A stretch of 54,572 nucleotides of DNA from Marinimicrococcus sp033875255 (GCA_033875255.1 JAWZSN010000032.1:1-54572); one strand, 5' to 3'. Positions 24,024 to 33,383 are shown, counted from the first letter of the stretch. Numbers and translations are program-made. The notes: generated by a model not told the origin, from the letters alone.

Positions 24024-25571
24024 TCAGTGGCGGAAGTGGCGCATGCCGGTGAGCAGCATCGCGGCCCCGGCGGCGTCGGCAGCGGCGATCACTTCCTCGT
24101 CGCGGACGCTGCCGCCGGGCTGGATGGCGGCGGTGGCGCCGGCGGCAAGTGCCTCCTCGAGGCCGTCGGCGAACGGGAAGAAGGCGTCCGAGGCCACCAC
24201 GCAAGGACCGGCCCCCGGCCCCTTGCGCATCCGTTCGGCGGCGATACGGACGGAATCGACGCGGTTGGTCTGGCCCATGCCGATTCCCACCGCGGCGCCG
24301 TCGCGCGCCAGCACGATGGCGTTCGACTTGACGTGCTTGACGACCTTCCAGGCAAACAGCAGGTCGGCTCGCTCACGCTGGTCGGGCGCCCGGCTGGTCA
24401 CCGTGCGCAGCGCCGCCTCGTCGACGGCCGCCACGTCGCGCTCCTGGGCGAGAAAGCCGCCGGCCAGCGAGCGAACCGTCAGCCCGCGCGCCCGCGCCGG
24501 CATCGCGCCGGTGGCGAGCAGGCGAAGGTTCTTCTTCGTCGCCAGCAGGCGAGCGGCGGCAAGGCTCACCGAGGGGGCGATCACCACCTCGACGAAGATC
24601 TCGGCGATCGCGGCGGCGGTCGCCTCGTCGAGCTCGCGGTTGAGCGCCACGATGCCGCCGAAGGCGCTCACCGGATCGCAGGCCAGCGCCTTTGCCCAGG
24701 CCGCTGCCGGATCAGCCCCGACCGCCACGCCGCACGGGTTGGTGTGCTTGATGATGGCGCAGGCCGGCTCGTCGAACTCGGCCACCAGCTCGAAGGCGGC
24801 GTCGGTGTCGAGGAGGTTGTTGTAGGAGAGCTCCTTGCCCTGGAGCTGCTCGGCGGTCGCCACGCCCGGCCGGGCCTCGCCCGAGACGTAGAAGGCCGCC
24901 TCCTGGTGCGGGTTCTCGCCATAGCGCAGGCGCAGCCGCCGCTGTCCCGCCAGCGTCAGCCGTTCGGGCAGCAGCTCGCCCTCGAGGCCTGCCATCCAGC
25001 TGGCGATAGCAGCGTCATAGCTGGCGGTGAGCGCGAAGGTCCGGGCAGCGAGGTGACGGCGCAAGGCGAGGCTGGTTCCACCGGTGGCGTCCAGCTCCGC
25101 AAGCAGGGCCGGGTAGTCGGCGGGATCGACCAGCACCGCGACGCCCTCGTGGTTCTTGGCGGCGCCGCGCAGCATGGCGGGCCCCCCCACGTCGATCTTC
25201 TCGATGCAGTCCGCGAAAGAGGCTCCCGAGGCGAGGGTCGCCTCGAACGGGTAGAGGTTCACCACGAGCAGGTCGATGGGCGCGATGCCCTGCTCCTCGA
25301 TGACCTTCATGTGGGCCGGATCGTCGCGGCGGGCGAGCAGGCCGCCATGGATTGCCGGGTGCAGCGTCTTCACGCGCCCGTCGAGGATCTCGGCAGCACC
25401 GGTGACCTCGCTCACCTCGGTGACGGCAAGGCCGCCCTGGCGCAGCATGGCGGCGGTGCCGCCAGTCGACAAAAGCTCGACTCCCCGCGAGGCGAGGGCG
25501 CGGGCAAGCTCGAGAATGCCGGTTTTGTCGTGGGCGGAGAGAAGCGCCCGGCGGATCGGTCGAAAGGTCAT
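24024..25571 (-). CDS. purH: Bifunctional AICAR transformylase / IMP cyclohydrolase
   Basis: 515 residues, the normal PurH length. The N-terminal IMP cyclohydrolase (MGS-like) domain has RALLSAHDKTGILELARAL, LLSTGGTAAMLR and GRVKTLHPAIHGGLLARR. The C-terminal AICAR transformylase domain has LRYGENPHQEAAFY, ELSYNNLLDTDAAFEL, AIIKHTNPCGVA, and SDAFFPFADGLEEA near its end. It catalyses the last two steps of purine synthesis. The ATG at 25571 is preferred over an upstream TTG at 25586. It lies 22 bp downstream of rsmB. Confidence 0.95.
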   Translation of the reverse strand: MTFRPIRRALLSAHDKTGILELARALASRGVELLSTGGTAAMLRQGGLAVTEVSEVTGAAEILDGRVKTLHPAIHGGLLARRDDPAHMKVIEEQGIAPIDLLVVNLYPFEATLASGASFADCIEKIDVGGPAMLRGAAKNHEGVAVLVDPADYPALLAELDATGGTSLALRRHLAARTFALTASYDAAIASWMAGLEGELLPERLTLAGQRRLRLRYGENPHQEAAFYVSGEARPGVATAEQLQGKELSYNNLLDTDAAFELVAEFDEPACAIIKHTNPCGVAVGADPAAAWAKALACDPVSAFGGIVALNRELDEATAAAIAEIFVEVVIAPSVSLAAARLLATKKNLRLLATGAMPARARGLTVRSLAGGFLAQERDVAAVDEAALRTVTSRAPDQRERADLLFAWKVVKHVKSNAIVLARDGAAVGIGMGQTNRVDSVRIAAERMRKGPGAGPCVVASDAFFPFADGLEEALAAGATAAIQPGGSVRDEEVIAAADAAGAAMLLTGMRHFRH

Positions 25572-25592
25572 GCGTCGGTCCCGCAAAGCCGC

Positions 25593-26969
25593 TCAGCCAC
25601 GCCTGCGCAGCCGAGCCATGAAGAAGCCGTCCATGCCGCCCTGCTGGGCCAGGTGACAGGGCAGGCTGCGCACCTCGCCTTGCGCCGAGATCTCGAGCGG
25701 AAGGCCGAAGATCTCCTCGGCCGTCACCGGCAGGCGCTCGAGGTCCGGATGGGCCGCGAGGTGGCGCTCGACGACCTGCGGACCCTCCTCGGGCTGCAGC
25801 GAGCAGACGGCATAGACGAGGACACCGCCGGGGGCCAGCAGCGCGCTTGCCGCCGCCAGAAGCTCGCCCTGCACGGTGGCCAGCCGCTCGACGTCCCGCG
25901 GGCTCTTGTTGCGCGCCACGTCGGGATGGCGGCGGATCGTGCCGGTGGCGCTGCACGGCGCGTCCAGCAGGATCAGGGGAAACCTCTCGTCCGCCCGCCA
26001 GCTGCGCGCATCGGCCGCCACCAGCTCGGCCGAAAGCCCGGTGCGCTGGAGGTTCTCGCGCACCAGTGCCAGGCGCGGCTCGGAGATGTCCAGCGCGGTG
26101 ACCTTCGCACCGGCGGCAGACAGCTGCAGGGTCTTGCCGCCCGGCGCACAGCACAGCTCCAGCACCCGTCGGCCCGACACCTCGCCCAAAAGGCGCGCCG
26201 GCAGGCTGGCTGCCAGATCCTGCACCCAAAAGGCGCCCTCGGCGAAGCCGGGCAGGTCCTCGACATTGCCGCCCACGGGACGCCGCAGCGTTCCGCCCGG
26301 CAGGAGCTCGGCCTCCAGCTCCTGCGCCCACTGCGCGGGATCGGCGCGTACCGAGAAGTCGATCGGCGGCTCGCCCATGTGCGCCAGGGCGATGGCCCGC
26401 GCCGCAGGCTCGCCGTAAGCCGCGCTCCAGCTCTCCCAGAGCCAGTCCGGCGTGTTCAGCCGCGGCGCGTCCAGCGTCTCGAGCTCGCTCGCGGGGATCG
26501 CCACGACCCGTCGCAGCACGGCGTTGACGAGCGCCACCTGCTGCGGACAGCGGCGGGTGGCGAGCTTGACCGCCTCGTTGACGGCAGCATGCGGCGGTGT
26601 GCCCAGGAAAAGGAGCTGGGCCGCCCCCAGACGCAGCAGCATCTCGGCGGCCCGGTCCTTGGGCCGACGCTTGAGAAAGCGGGCGAGCAGATGGTCGATC
26701 TCGCCCAGCCGGCGCAGCACGACGAGGATGAGGAGCCGGGCAAAGGCGCGGTCGCGCGGCGCCAGCTCGAGGAAAGCCGGATGGCTGGCCAGCAGCTCGT
26801 CGGCGGCATGCGGGTCGCGCCCCAGCGTGCGCTCGAGAACGTCGAGGGCCACGGCGCGCGGGCTGGCCGGATGGCGCATGTGGGCACCGTGGGCAACGGG
26901 TGCCGCGCGCCGTCGGGCGAGTCCGCCGCGATCCTGCTGGCGTCCGGTACGGGGCCGATCCGGGCTCAT
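25593..26969 (-). CDS. rsmB: 16S rRNA (cytosine-967-C5)-methyltransferase RsmB-type
   Basis: 458 residues. An N-terminal NusB-like helical RNA-binding domain (ARAVALDVLERTLG ... NEAVKLATRRCPQQVALVNAVLRR) precedes the Rossmann methyltransferase: LELCCAPGGKTLQL (SAM-binding), ALDISEPRLALVRENL, LLDAPCSATGTIRRHPDV and the catalytic-cysteine motif YAVCSLQPEEG. It methylates a 16S rRNA cytosine via a covalent Cys adduct. Start 26969 has AGGAGG 10 bases upstream, 4 bp after the lysK stop. Alphaproteobacteria commonly carry it next to purH. Confidence 0.93.
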   Translation of the reverse strand: MSPDRPRTGRQQDRGGLARRRAAPVAHGAHMRHPASPRAVALDVLERTLGRDPHAADELLASHPAFLELAPRDRAFARLLILVVLRRLGEIDHLLARFLKRRPKDRAAEMLLRLGAAQLLFLGTPPHAAVNEAVKLATRRCPQQVALVNAVLRRVVAIPASELETLDAPRLNTPDWLWESWSAAYGEPAARAIALAHMGEPPIDFSVRADPAQWAQELEAELLPGGTLRRPVGGNVEDLPGFAEGAFWVQDLAASLPARLLGEVSGRRVLELCCAPGGKTLQLSAAGAKVTALDISEPRLALVRENLQRTGLSAELVAADARSWRADERFPLILLDAPCSATGTIRRHPDVARNKSPRDVERLATVQGELLAAASALLAPGGVLVYAVCSLQPEEGPQVVERHLAAHPDLERLPVTAEEIFGLPLEISAQGEVRSLPCHLAQQGGMDGFFMARLRRRG

Positions 26970-26973
26970 CGGC

Positions 26974-28554
26974 TCAAGCCTCCTGTTGACGAGCGAGCGC
27001 CCGCTCGATCAATGCGCGGGTCTCCGCCAGCCCGTAGACCTGGACGAAGGAGCCGAAACGCGGCCCCTCGCTCTGGCCGAGGAGCACCTCGTAGAGGGCA
27101 CGGAACCAGTCGCGGAGATTCTCGAAGCCGTGCCGCTTGCCGATCTCGTAGATCTCGTTCTGGATTGCCTGCCCGTCGCTTGCCGGATCGATCTCGCCCA
27201 GATGGCGCGTCAGCTCCTCGAGGGCGGCGCGCTCCTGGCCGCTGGCCGACCGGTAGGCCTTCCTCGGCAGCACGAAGTCGCGATAGTAGGCCAGCGCCCG
27301 CTCGACCAGCTGGGCCAGCTGCGGATGGCTCTCGGGCGTGGCCTCCGGGGCGTAGCGGGTGATGAAGCCCCAGAGGATCGCGGAGTCTTCCGCGTTCACG
27401 ACGCTCGCGAGATTGAGGAGCATCGAGAAGGAGATCGGCATGGCGGCCTGCGGTGGCCGGCCGTCGTGGATATGGAAGACCGGATTGCCGAGCTGCTGCT
27501 TGCCGTCCTGGCGGGGAAACGCCTCGAGAAACTGCTGGTACTCGTCGACATTGCGCGGGATCACGTCGAAATAGAGCCGCTTGGCGGCCCGCGGCTCGCG
27601 ATACATGAAGAGCTGCAGGCTCTCGCGGGTGCCGTAGCGCAGCCATTCCTCGATGGTCAGGCCGTTGCCCTTGGACTTGCTGATCTTCTGGCCGAGCTCG
27701 TCGAGGAAGAGCTCGTAGGAGAAGCCCTCGGGCGGCGTGCCGTCCAGGACCCGACAGATCTTGCCGGAGAGCTTGACCGAATCGATCAGGTCCTTGCCGG
27801 ACATCTCGTAGTCGACGCCCAGCGCCGTCCAGCGCAGCGCCCAGTCGGCGCGCCACTGCAGCTTGCAGTGGCCGTCGGTCACCGGCACCTCTTTCAGCGT
27901 GCCGTCCTCGTCGCGGAACACCACGGTCCCGCTGTCGGTGCGACATTCCTCGATCGCCACCTGCAGGACCCGGCCGGTGGTGGGCGAGATCGGCAGGATG
28001 GGGCTGTAGGTGGCGCGCCGCTCCTCGCCCAAATGCGGCGCCACCAGCCGGCGCACCTCCTCGTGCCGCTCGAGCAGGCGCAGGAGCGTCGCATTGAAGA
28101 GCCCGCTGCGATAGCACTCGGTGGCGCTCTTGAAGCTGTAGGAAAAGCCGAAATCGTCGAGGAACGCCTGGAGGCGGGCGTTCATGTGGTGGCCGTAGCT
28201 CTCGTGCGTGCCGAACGGATCGGGGATCGAGGTCAGCGGCTTGCCCAGATAGGCCTCGACCATGTCCTTGCGCGGAATGTTGTCCGGAACCTTCCGCAGG
28301 CCGTCCAGATCGTCGGAGAAGGCGAAGAGCTCGGTGGGCAGGTCGCACAGCCGTGCGAACGCCTGGCGCACCAGAGTCGTCCGGAACACCTCGCCGAACG
28401 TGCCGATATGCGGCAGGCCCGAGGGGCCGTAGCCGGTCTGGAACAGCACGTATCCCTTGGCCGGCGGCCGGCGCTTCATCCGCTCCACGACCTTGAGGGC
28501 TTCGGTGACGGGCCAAGCCTTGGAGGCGGCGACGAGATCGCGCTCGGGTGCCAT
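26974..28554 (-). CDS. lysK: Lysyl-tRNA synthetase, class I
   Basis: 526 residues, class I architecture. The HIGH equivalent is in YGPSGLPHIGTFGEVFRTT (about residue 49) and the KMSKS loop is LGQKISKSKGNGLTIEEW (about 290). LysRS1 of this kind replaces the class II LysS in many alphaproteobacteria and most archaea. It charges tRNA-Lys with lysine. No tRNA gene is seen nearby. The ATG at 28554 is the first plausible start; longer in-frame extensions run through non-coding-looking DNA. Confidence 0.95.
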   Translation of the reverse strand: MAPERDLVAASKAWPVTEALKVVERMKRRPPAKGYVLFQTGYGPSGLPHIGTFGEVFRTTLVRQAFARLCDLPTELFAFSDDLDGLRKVPDNIPRKDMVEAYLGKPLTSIPDPFGTHESYGHHMNARLQAFLDDFGFSYSFKSATECYRSGLFNATLLRLLERHEEVRRLVAPHLGEERRATYSPILPISPTTGRVLQVAIEECRTDSGTVVFRDEDGTLKEVPVTDGHCKLQWRADWALRWTALGVDYEMSGKDLIDSVKLSGKICRVLDGTPPEGFSYELFLDELGQKISKSKGNGLTIEEWLRYGTRESLQLFMYREPRAAKRLYFDVIPRNVDEYQQFLEAFPRQDGKQQLGNPVFHIHDGRPPQAAMPISFSMLLNLASVVNAEDSAILWGFITRYAPEATPESHPQLAQLVERALAYYRDFVLPRKAYRSASGQERAALEELTRHLGEIDPASDGQAIQNEIYEIGKRHGFENLRDWFRALYEVLLGQSEGPRFGSFVQVYGLAETRALIERALARQQEA

Positions 28555-29823
28555 GGGATCGCTCTTGCCGGATCGCTTTTGAACGGGAGCCGCGCCGGGC
28601 AGGGCCGGGCTGCGGAACGAATTGTCATGATGCGCCGCACCATACTCATTTTTCAAGACGACGCCACCGCCGCAGGGGCGCCCCGCCCGGGCTCGCGCGG
28701 CCCGGCACACCGCGGCGGGCGCGCCTCCCGGCAAGGGATTGCCTGCCTCGCGCGGAACGGGCGCGCGCCGTGACGGCCGCACCCGGTGCAGCTCGGTTCA
28801 CGAGGCGCCTCTGATCCGAAGGGCACCGGGGCGCTTCGCCGACCCGACGGGCGAAAGGGCCACACGGCACCGCGGCGGCCCTGCGGATCGCGCCATCCGC
28901 CGATGCGTGGCCTGGCGCGAGGGGGCAAGGCGTTGTCGGGCAGTTTGATGCGCGGCCCGCTAGGGCCCGCGCACCGACGCATCCAGGCGGGTGTGGTGGA
29001 GCGGGCGCGGCGTGGGAAAGGAGCCAGGGTCGCTGTCGAGATTGCCGGTCGCTATACCGCGATGGTCCGCAGGCCCCAGCAGAGCGCAGGTCCTTGGGCG
29101 ATGCCCCTTCTACGAACAGCTTGCACTGCATCAAGAAAGCTTGCCGACGGCCTCGGCATGAACAGCGGAGCTGGTCGGCTTTGCGCATGGCGCCGGCTGG
29201 GCGATCACGTCGGGTGCTGACGCACGGCGGTCCGGGGCGACGGACTGGGCAATCCGCCACCTCGAGAGCTTCGCCGGCTTCATTCACAAGGGCCGCGCGG
29301 CGGGGCCGGTCGAGCACCGGCTCGAGCTCCGGGCACCAGCGGCCAAAGGGGGGCGTCGTCACGGTTTCTGCGGCTGCCGCTGCCGCCGCGACCTGACGCT
29401 CTATCTGCCCTGCGGCCGGCATCCTTTGGTGGCGAGGCTGCGGGGTCCGGCCATCGAGCCCGGCGCAGGAGCCTTCGCTGCGATCCCGATCGCCTGCAAG
29501 TCGCGCTGCCGGTGCGCCGATGGCGTGCCGGTCAGGGCCTTGCGGCTCCTGCCGCAGCCAGCTGCTCCGGTTCCGGTAGCTCGGCCCCGGCTTCCCGTAG
29601 GGCGGGCAGACCGGCTCTGCCACCGGCCGGCCATTGGTCGCGGTGGGTCCGCAGAGCCTTCGTCGCCATCGATGGCGTTTTCTCGCTGCGGGATGCCGTC
29701 TCTCATGGGCGCCTGCACCCCGGAGGCCGGCGTCACCCACCGCCCGACGGCTTGCCGTCGCCCCGCCGCCGCATGATGATGCCAGATCGACAGAAATCGT
29801 CACGGGAGACGGACGGGGGCGCG
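28555..29823. other. 1.27-kb region without a recognisable gene
   Basis: This stretch lies between the divergent lysK and nfeD genes. It contains open frames of up to 385 codons on the minus strand, but their composition (Arg/Pro/Gly-rich, no hydrophobic periodicity, no family motif) is what high-GC non-coding DNA gives. I see no tRNA-like cloverleaf and no transposase remnant. It holds the lysK promoter at its left and the nfeD promoter at its right. It may contain a decayed gene. Confidence 0.5.
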
Positions 29824-31206
29824 ATGCGTGGAAGATGGCTGGTCCTGGCGGCGCTGCTCCTGGCCCTTTCTCCGGCGGCGGGCGCGCGCGGGCAGGAGAG
29901 GGCTGGCCTGCTGCTGGACCTGGAAGGCGTGATCGGGCCGGCTGGGGCCGATTATGTGGCGCGCGGCATCGCCCAGGCGGAGGAGGAGAGGCGGCCGCTG
30001 GTGGTGCTGCGCATCGACACGCCGGGCGGGCTCGACCAGTCGATGCGCACCATCATCCGCGCGGTGCTGGCCTCGCCTGTGCCGGTGGTGAGCTGGGTCG
30101 CGCCGAGCGGTGCGCGGGCCGCCAGCGCCGGCACCTACATCATCTATGCGAGCCACGTGGCGGCCATGGCGCCCGGCACGAACCTGGGGGCGGCCACCCC
30201 CGTGCAGATAGGCGGCTTTCCGGGCCAGGAGCGGCCGGGCCCCGAGGAGGACCGCCAGGATGACGAGAAGCCCGCGAAGCCGGGCACGGCGATGGAGCGC
30301 AAGCTGGTGAACGATGCCGTCGCCTATATCCGCTCGCTGGCGGAGCTGCGCGGCCGCAACGCCGAGTGGGGCGAGATGGCGGTGCGCGAGGGCGCCAGCC
30401 TCTCCGCCGCGGCGGCGCTCCGGGAGGGCGTGATCGAGCTGATCGCCGCCGACAGGGAGGCGCTGCTGGAAGGGCTCGACGGACGCTCCGTCACCACGAC
30501 GGGCGGCGAGGTCCGTCTGGCGACGCAGGGGCTCGAGCTCGAGGCGAGGCCCGCCGACTGGCGGACGCGGCTGCTGGCGGCCATCACCCAGCCCACCGTC
30601 GCCTATATCCTGATGCTCATCGGCATCTACGGCATCATTCTGGAGTTCTACACGCCGGGCCTCATGGGCCCCGGCCTGATCGGCGCCGTGTGCCTGCTTC
30701 TCGCCCTCTACGCCTTCCAGATGCTGCCGGTCTCCTATGCCGGCCTCGCGCTGATAGCACTGGGTGTGCTGCTGATGGTGGCCGAGGCCTTCGTGGGCGG
30801 GTTCGGCGTTCTGGGCATCGTCGGGATCGTCGCGTTTGTGGCCGGCTCGGTGATGCTCATCGACACGGAGGTGCCGGGGTTCGTCCTGCCGCTGCCGCTG
30901 ATCGGCGCCATCGCCTTCACCGCCTCGCTGCTGCTCCTGGCGCTCGGCTTCGTGGCCCTGCGCAGCCGCCGCCGTCCGGTCGCGGCGGGCCCGCCGGCCA
31001 TGCTGCGCGAGCGCGGCCGGGTGCTGAGCTGGGCGGACGGGCAGGGCAGCGTGCGGGTGCACGGCGAGGTGTGGCAGGCGCGCGGCGCCGGGACGCTCGC
31101 ACCGGGCGACACGGTGCGCGTGTGCGGCCGCGACGGGCTGGTGCTCGAGGTCGAGGCGGCCTCCGCCGACCCGGCCGGGCTCATGGGGAGGAAAGCCGAT
31201 GCCTGA
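29824..31206 (+). CDS. NfeD-family membrane-bound ClpP-class serine protease
   Basis: 460 residues. After a signal peptide (MRGRWLVLAALLLALSPAAGARG) comes a ClpP-like protease domain with LRIDTPGGLDQSMRTIIRA, the nucleophile region PSGARAASAGTYIIYASHVAAMAPGT (catalytic Ser in ASAG) and the Lys partner around KLVNDAVAYIR. It continues with four or five membrane helices (ILMLIGIYGIILEFYTPG onward) and a C-terminal OB-fold NfeD domain (GSVRVHGEVWQARGAGTLAPGD). The family works with stomatin-like proteins and cleaves stomatin in Pyrococcus. The next gene overlaps by 8 bp and is a slipin, the classic pair. The ATG at 29824 follows a GGGGG tract; an ATG at 29773 is possible. Confidence 0.92.
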   Translation: MRGRWLVLAALLLALSPAAGARGQERAGLLLDLEGVIGPAGADYVARGIAQAEEERRPLVVLRIDTPGGLDQSMRTIIRAVLASPVPVVSWVAPSGARAASAGTYIIYASHVAAMAPGTNLGAATPVQIGGFPGQERPGPEEDRQDDEKPAKPGTAMERKLVNDAVAYIRSLAELRGRNAEWGEMAVREGASLSAAAALREGVIELIAADREALLEGLDGRSVTTTGGEVRLATQGLELEARPADWRTRLLAAITQPTVAYILMLIGIYGIILEFYTPGLMGPGLIGAVCLLLALYAFQMLPVSYAGLALIALGVLLMVAEAFVGGFGVLGIVGIVAFVAGSVMLIDTEVPGFVLPLPLIGAIAFTASLLLLALGFVALRSRRRPVAAGPPAMLRERGRVLSWADGQGSVRVHGEVWQARGAGTLAPGDTVRVCGRDGLVLEVEAASADPAGLMGRKADA

Positions 31207-31969
31207 GCTGATCTATCCCGCCCTGGCGATCGGCGTGGTGCTGCTGCTCGTCGCCATGTCGATCCGCGTCGTCAGGGAATACCAGCGCGGCGTGATCTTC
31301 CTGCTCGGCCGCTTCTGGAAGGTGAAGGGGCCGGGGCTCATCATTGTGATCCCGGTGATCCAGCAGATGGTGCGGATCGACCTGCGCATCCGGGTGCTCG
31401 ACGTGCCCAGCCAGGACGTGATCTCGCGCGACAACGTCACGGTCAAGGTCAACGCGGTGGTCTATTACCGGGTGCTTGACCCGCAGCATGCGGTGATCCA
31501 GGTGGAGGACTTCCAGAACGCCACCAGCCAGCTCGCCCAGACCACCCTGCGCTCGGTTCTGGGCCAGCATGACCTCGACCAGATGCTGGCCGAGCGCGAC
31601 AGTCTCAACGCCGACATCCGCCGGATCCTCGACGAGCAGACCGATGCCTGGGGAATCAAGGTCTCGAACGTCGAGCTCAAGCATGTCGATCTCGACGAGA
31701 GCATGATACGGGCGATTGCCAAGCAGGCGGAGGCGGAACGTGTGCGCCGTGCCAAGGTCATCAACGCCCAGGGCGAGTACGAGGCGGCCGAGCGGCTGGT
31801 CGATGCCGCCCGCATCATGGCCGGCGCGCCCGAAGCCATGCAGCTTCGCTATCTCTCGGCCCTGCACGAGATCGCCGGCGACCGGGCCTCGACCATCGTT
31901 TTCCCGTTCCCGCTGGACCTCGCCAGCCTGCTGCGCACTCCCGCTCCCGGCAGCGGGAGGGAGCCGTGA
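31199..31969 (+). CDS. Slipin / stomatin-like SPFH-domain protein
   Basis: 256 residues: an N-terminal membrane segment (LIYPALAIGVVLLLVAMSIRVV) and an SPFH/band-7 domain. Landmarks are REYQRGVIFLLGRFWKVKGPGL, RVLDVPSQDVISRDNVTVKVNAVVYYRV, TLRSVLGQHDLDQMLAERDSLN and DAWGIKVSNVELKHVDL. The coiled helical C-terminus has AEAERVRRAKVINAQGEYEAAERL. It forms membrane oligomers and is the partner or substrate of the NfeD protease. Its ATG overlaps the nfeD stop by 8 bp, and its stop overlaps the next gene (GTGA). Confidence 0.93.
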   Translation: MPELIYPALAIGVVLLLVAMSIRVVREYQRGVIFLLGRFWKVKGPGLIIVIPVIQQMVRIDLRIRVLDVPSQDVISRDNVTVKVNAVVYYRVLDPQHAVIQVEDFQNATSQLAQTTLRSVLGQHDLDQMLAERDSLNADIRRILDEQTDAWGIKVSNVELKHVDLDESMIRAIAKQAEAERVRRAKVINAQGEYEAAERLVDAARIMAGAPEAMQLRYLSALHEIAGDRASTIVFPFPLDLASLLRTPAPGSGREP

Positions 31970-32625
31970 GCGCCGGCCGCAAAGCGGTGGTGCGGGTGCT
32001 TCTCGAGCGGCACGGCCGCCCCTATGCCGAAGAGCTGGGCATCGACCTCGCCCGCAACACGCCCTCGCCGCTCTTCCGCTGGCTGGTAGCCTCGCTCCTC
32101 CTGAGCGCGCGGATCAGCGGCCGGATCGCCCTCGCCGCCGCCGCCGCCCTCTCCAGGGCCGGCTGGCGCACGCCGCGGCGCATGGCCGAGGCCGGCTGGG
32201 AGGCACGCGTGCGGGTGCTCAACCGGTCGGGCTACGCCCGCTACGACGAGAGCACCTCGCGCATGCTGGGCGACAGTTGCGCGCTCCTCCTCGATCGCTA
32301 CGGCGGCGACCTGCGCCGGCTGCGCGAGGCGGCGGGGCGCGATCCGGCGCGCGAGCGGGAGCTGCTCAAGGAGTTCAAGGGTATCGGCGAGGTGGGGGCC
32401 GACATCTTCTTCCGGGAGATCCAGCCATGTTGGGAGGAGCATTTCCCCTTCGCCGACAAAAGGGCCCTGGGAGCCGCCGCCGTCCTCGGGCTGGGCGACG
32501 ACGCGGCAGCACTGGCCGGGCTGGTGCCCCGCAAGGACTTCCCGCGGCTGGTGACGGCCCTCGTGCGCACCGACCTCGAGGGCGATGCGAAGGACGTGCT
32601 CGAGGCGGCGGGGGGAGCTGCCTGA
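31966..32625 (+). CDS. HhH-GPD (endonuclease III-like) protein
   Basis: 219 residues with a helix-hairpin-helix segment LKEFKGIGEVGADIFFREIQ at about 136-155 in an all-helical body, as in the base-excision repair glycosylase superfamily. The catalytic Lys of EndoIII (LPGVGRKTA) is not present in recognisable form and no 4Fe-4S cysteines close the protein, so activity on DNA is uncertain. It starts at GTG 31966, overlapping the slipin stop, and so is in the NfeD/slipin operon. Linkage of this protein with membrane proteases is unexpected. Confidence 0.75.
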   Translation: MSAGRKAVVRVLLERHGRPYAEELGIDLARNTPSPLFRWLVASLLLSARISGRIALAAAAALSRAGWRTPRRMAEAGWEARVRVLNRSGYARYDESTSRMLGDSCALLLDRYGGDLRRLREAAGRDPARERELLKEFKGIGEVGADIFFREIQPCWEEHFPFADKRALGAAAVLGLGDDAAALAGLVPRKDFPRLVTALVRTDLEGDAKDVLEAAGGAA

Positions 32626-32674
32626 GCCGGCCGGGCTCCTTCGTCGGGAAGACGGCGCGAGGCCCGGGCGGCGG

Positions 32675-32707
32675 GGCCGCGCAAGGCGCTGCGCGCGGCC
32701 AGTTTTT
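32675..32707 (+). terminator. Intrinsic terminator, copy 1 of the AAGGCGCT-loop repeat
   Basis: GGCCGCGC (32675-32682) pairs with GCGCGGCC (32693-32700) and is followed by AGTTTTT. It lies 50 bp after the HhH-GPD gene. The 18-base core CAAGGCGCTGCGCGCGGC is shared with three other terminators in the window. Confidence 0.85.
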
Positions 32708-32770
32708 CATTTCTGGTCGTTGGCTGGGAGGTCGTCGGCAGCCGGGCCCTTCCGGGATCGCTGTCAGCCG

Positions 32771-32815
32771 ACCCAAAAAAAGAAAAAACGGCCGCGCGCA
32801 GCGCCTTGCACGGCG
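32771..32815 (-). terminator. Intrinsic terminator, copy 2 of the AAGGCGCT-loop repeat
   Basis: On the minus strand, the same core (complement of 32791-32808) forms a hairpin with GCCGTGC, followed by a run of Ts (complement of the A-tracts at 32774-32788). It stands 41 bp beyond the stop of the carbonic anhydrase gene and faces copy 1. Confidence 0.85.
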
Positions 32816-32855
32816 ACGCCTGCGCCCGCGCGCGCCGCCTTTCCGGCAGAGCCCC

Positions 32856-33383
32856 TCAGCCCTCCTGCCGGCGCAGCTCGCGCACGTAGCGCTTCCAGTT
32901 CTCGACATATTTGCGCGTGCCGGCCTTCATGCGCTCCACCTGCTCGGGGCGGACCTCGCCCTTGATCTTGCCGGGCATGCCCATCACCAGCGAGTTGTCG
33001 GGGATCTCCTTGCCCTCTGCGATGAGTGCCTTGGCGCCGATGAGGCAGTTGCGGCCGATCTTCGCACCGTTGAGGATCACCGCGCCGATGCCGATCAGCG
33101 AGCCCTCGCCGATGGTGCAGCCGTGCAGCATGGCGAGGTGGCCTACCGTGACGTTGGGGCCGATCACCAGGGGAAAGCCCGGGTCCGTGTGCAGCACCGA
33201 GCCGTCCTGGACGTTGCTGCCTTCGCCCACCGTGATGAGCTCGTTGTCGCCGCGCAGCACCGCACCCCACCAAACGCTGGCGTCGTGCTCGAGCCGCACC
33301 TTGCCCATGAGGGCCGCGGTGGGGGCGATCCAGTAGCTGTCGGTGGCGGTGGTGACCTCGTTCTCGCCCAGGGCGTAGCGCAT
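32856..33383 (-). CDS. Gamma-carbonic anhydrase-like hexapeptide-repeat protein
   Basis: 175 residues forming a left-handed beta-helix of hexapeptide repeats (IGPNVTVGHLAMLHGCTIGEGSLIGIGAVILNGAKIGRNCLIGA). The metal-binding histidines expected in gamma-CAs are in the GHLAMLHGC region and in VLHTDPG. PaaY, YrdA and CaiE belong here; real carbonic anhydrase activity varies. The ATG at 33383 faces a 120-bp divergent region shared with the acyl-CoA dehydrogenase gene. Confidence 0.9.
   Translation of the reverse strand: MRYALGENEVTTATDSYWIAPTAALMGKVRLEHDASVWWGAVLRGDNELITVGEGSNVQDGSVLHTDPGFPLVIGPNVTVGHLAMLHGCTIGEGSLIGIGAVILNGAKIGRNCLIGAKALIAEGKEIPDNSLVMGMPGKIKGEVRPEQVERMKAGTRKYVENWKRYVRELRRQEG

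Noticed and set aside
28646..29803. 385-codon minus-strand frame between lysK and nfeD
   Set aside because: Arg/Pro/Gly-rich composition, no motif, no ribosome site.
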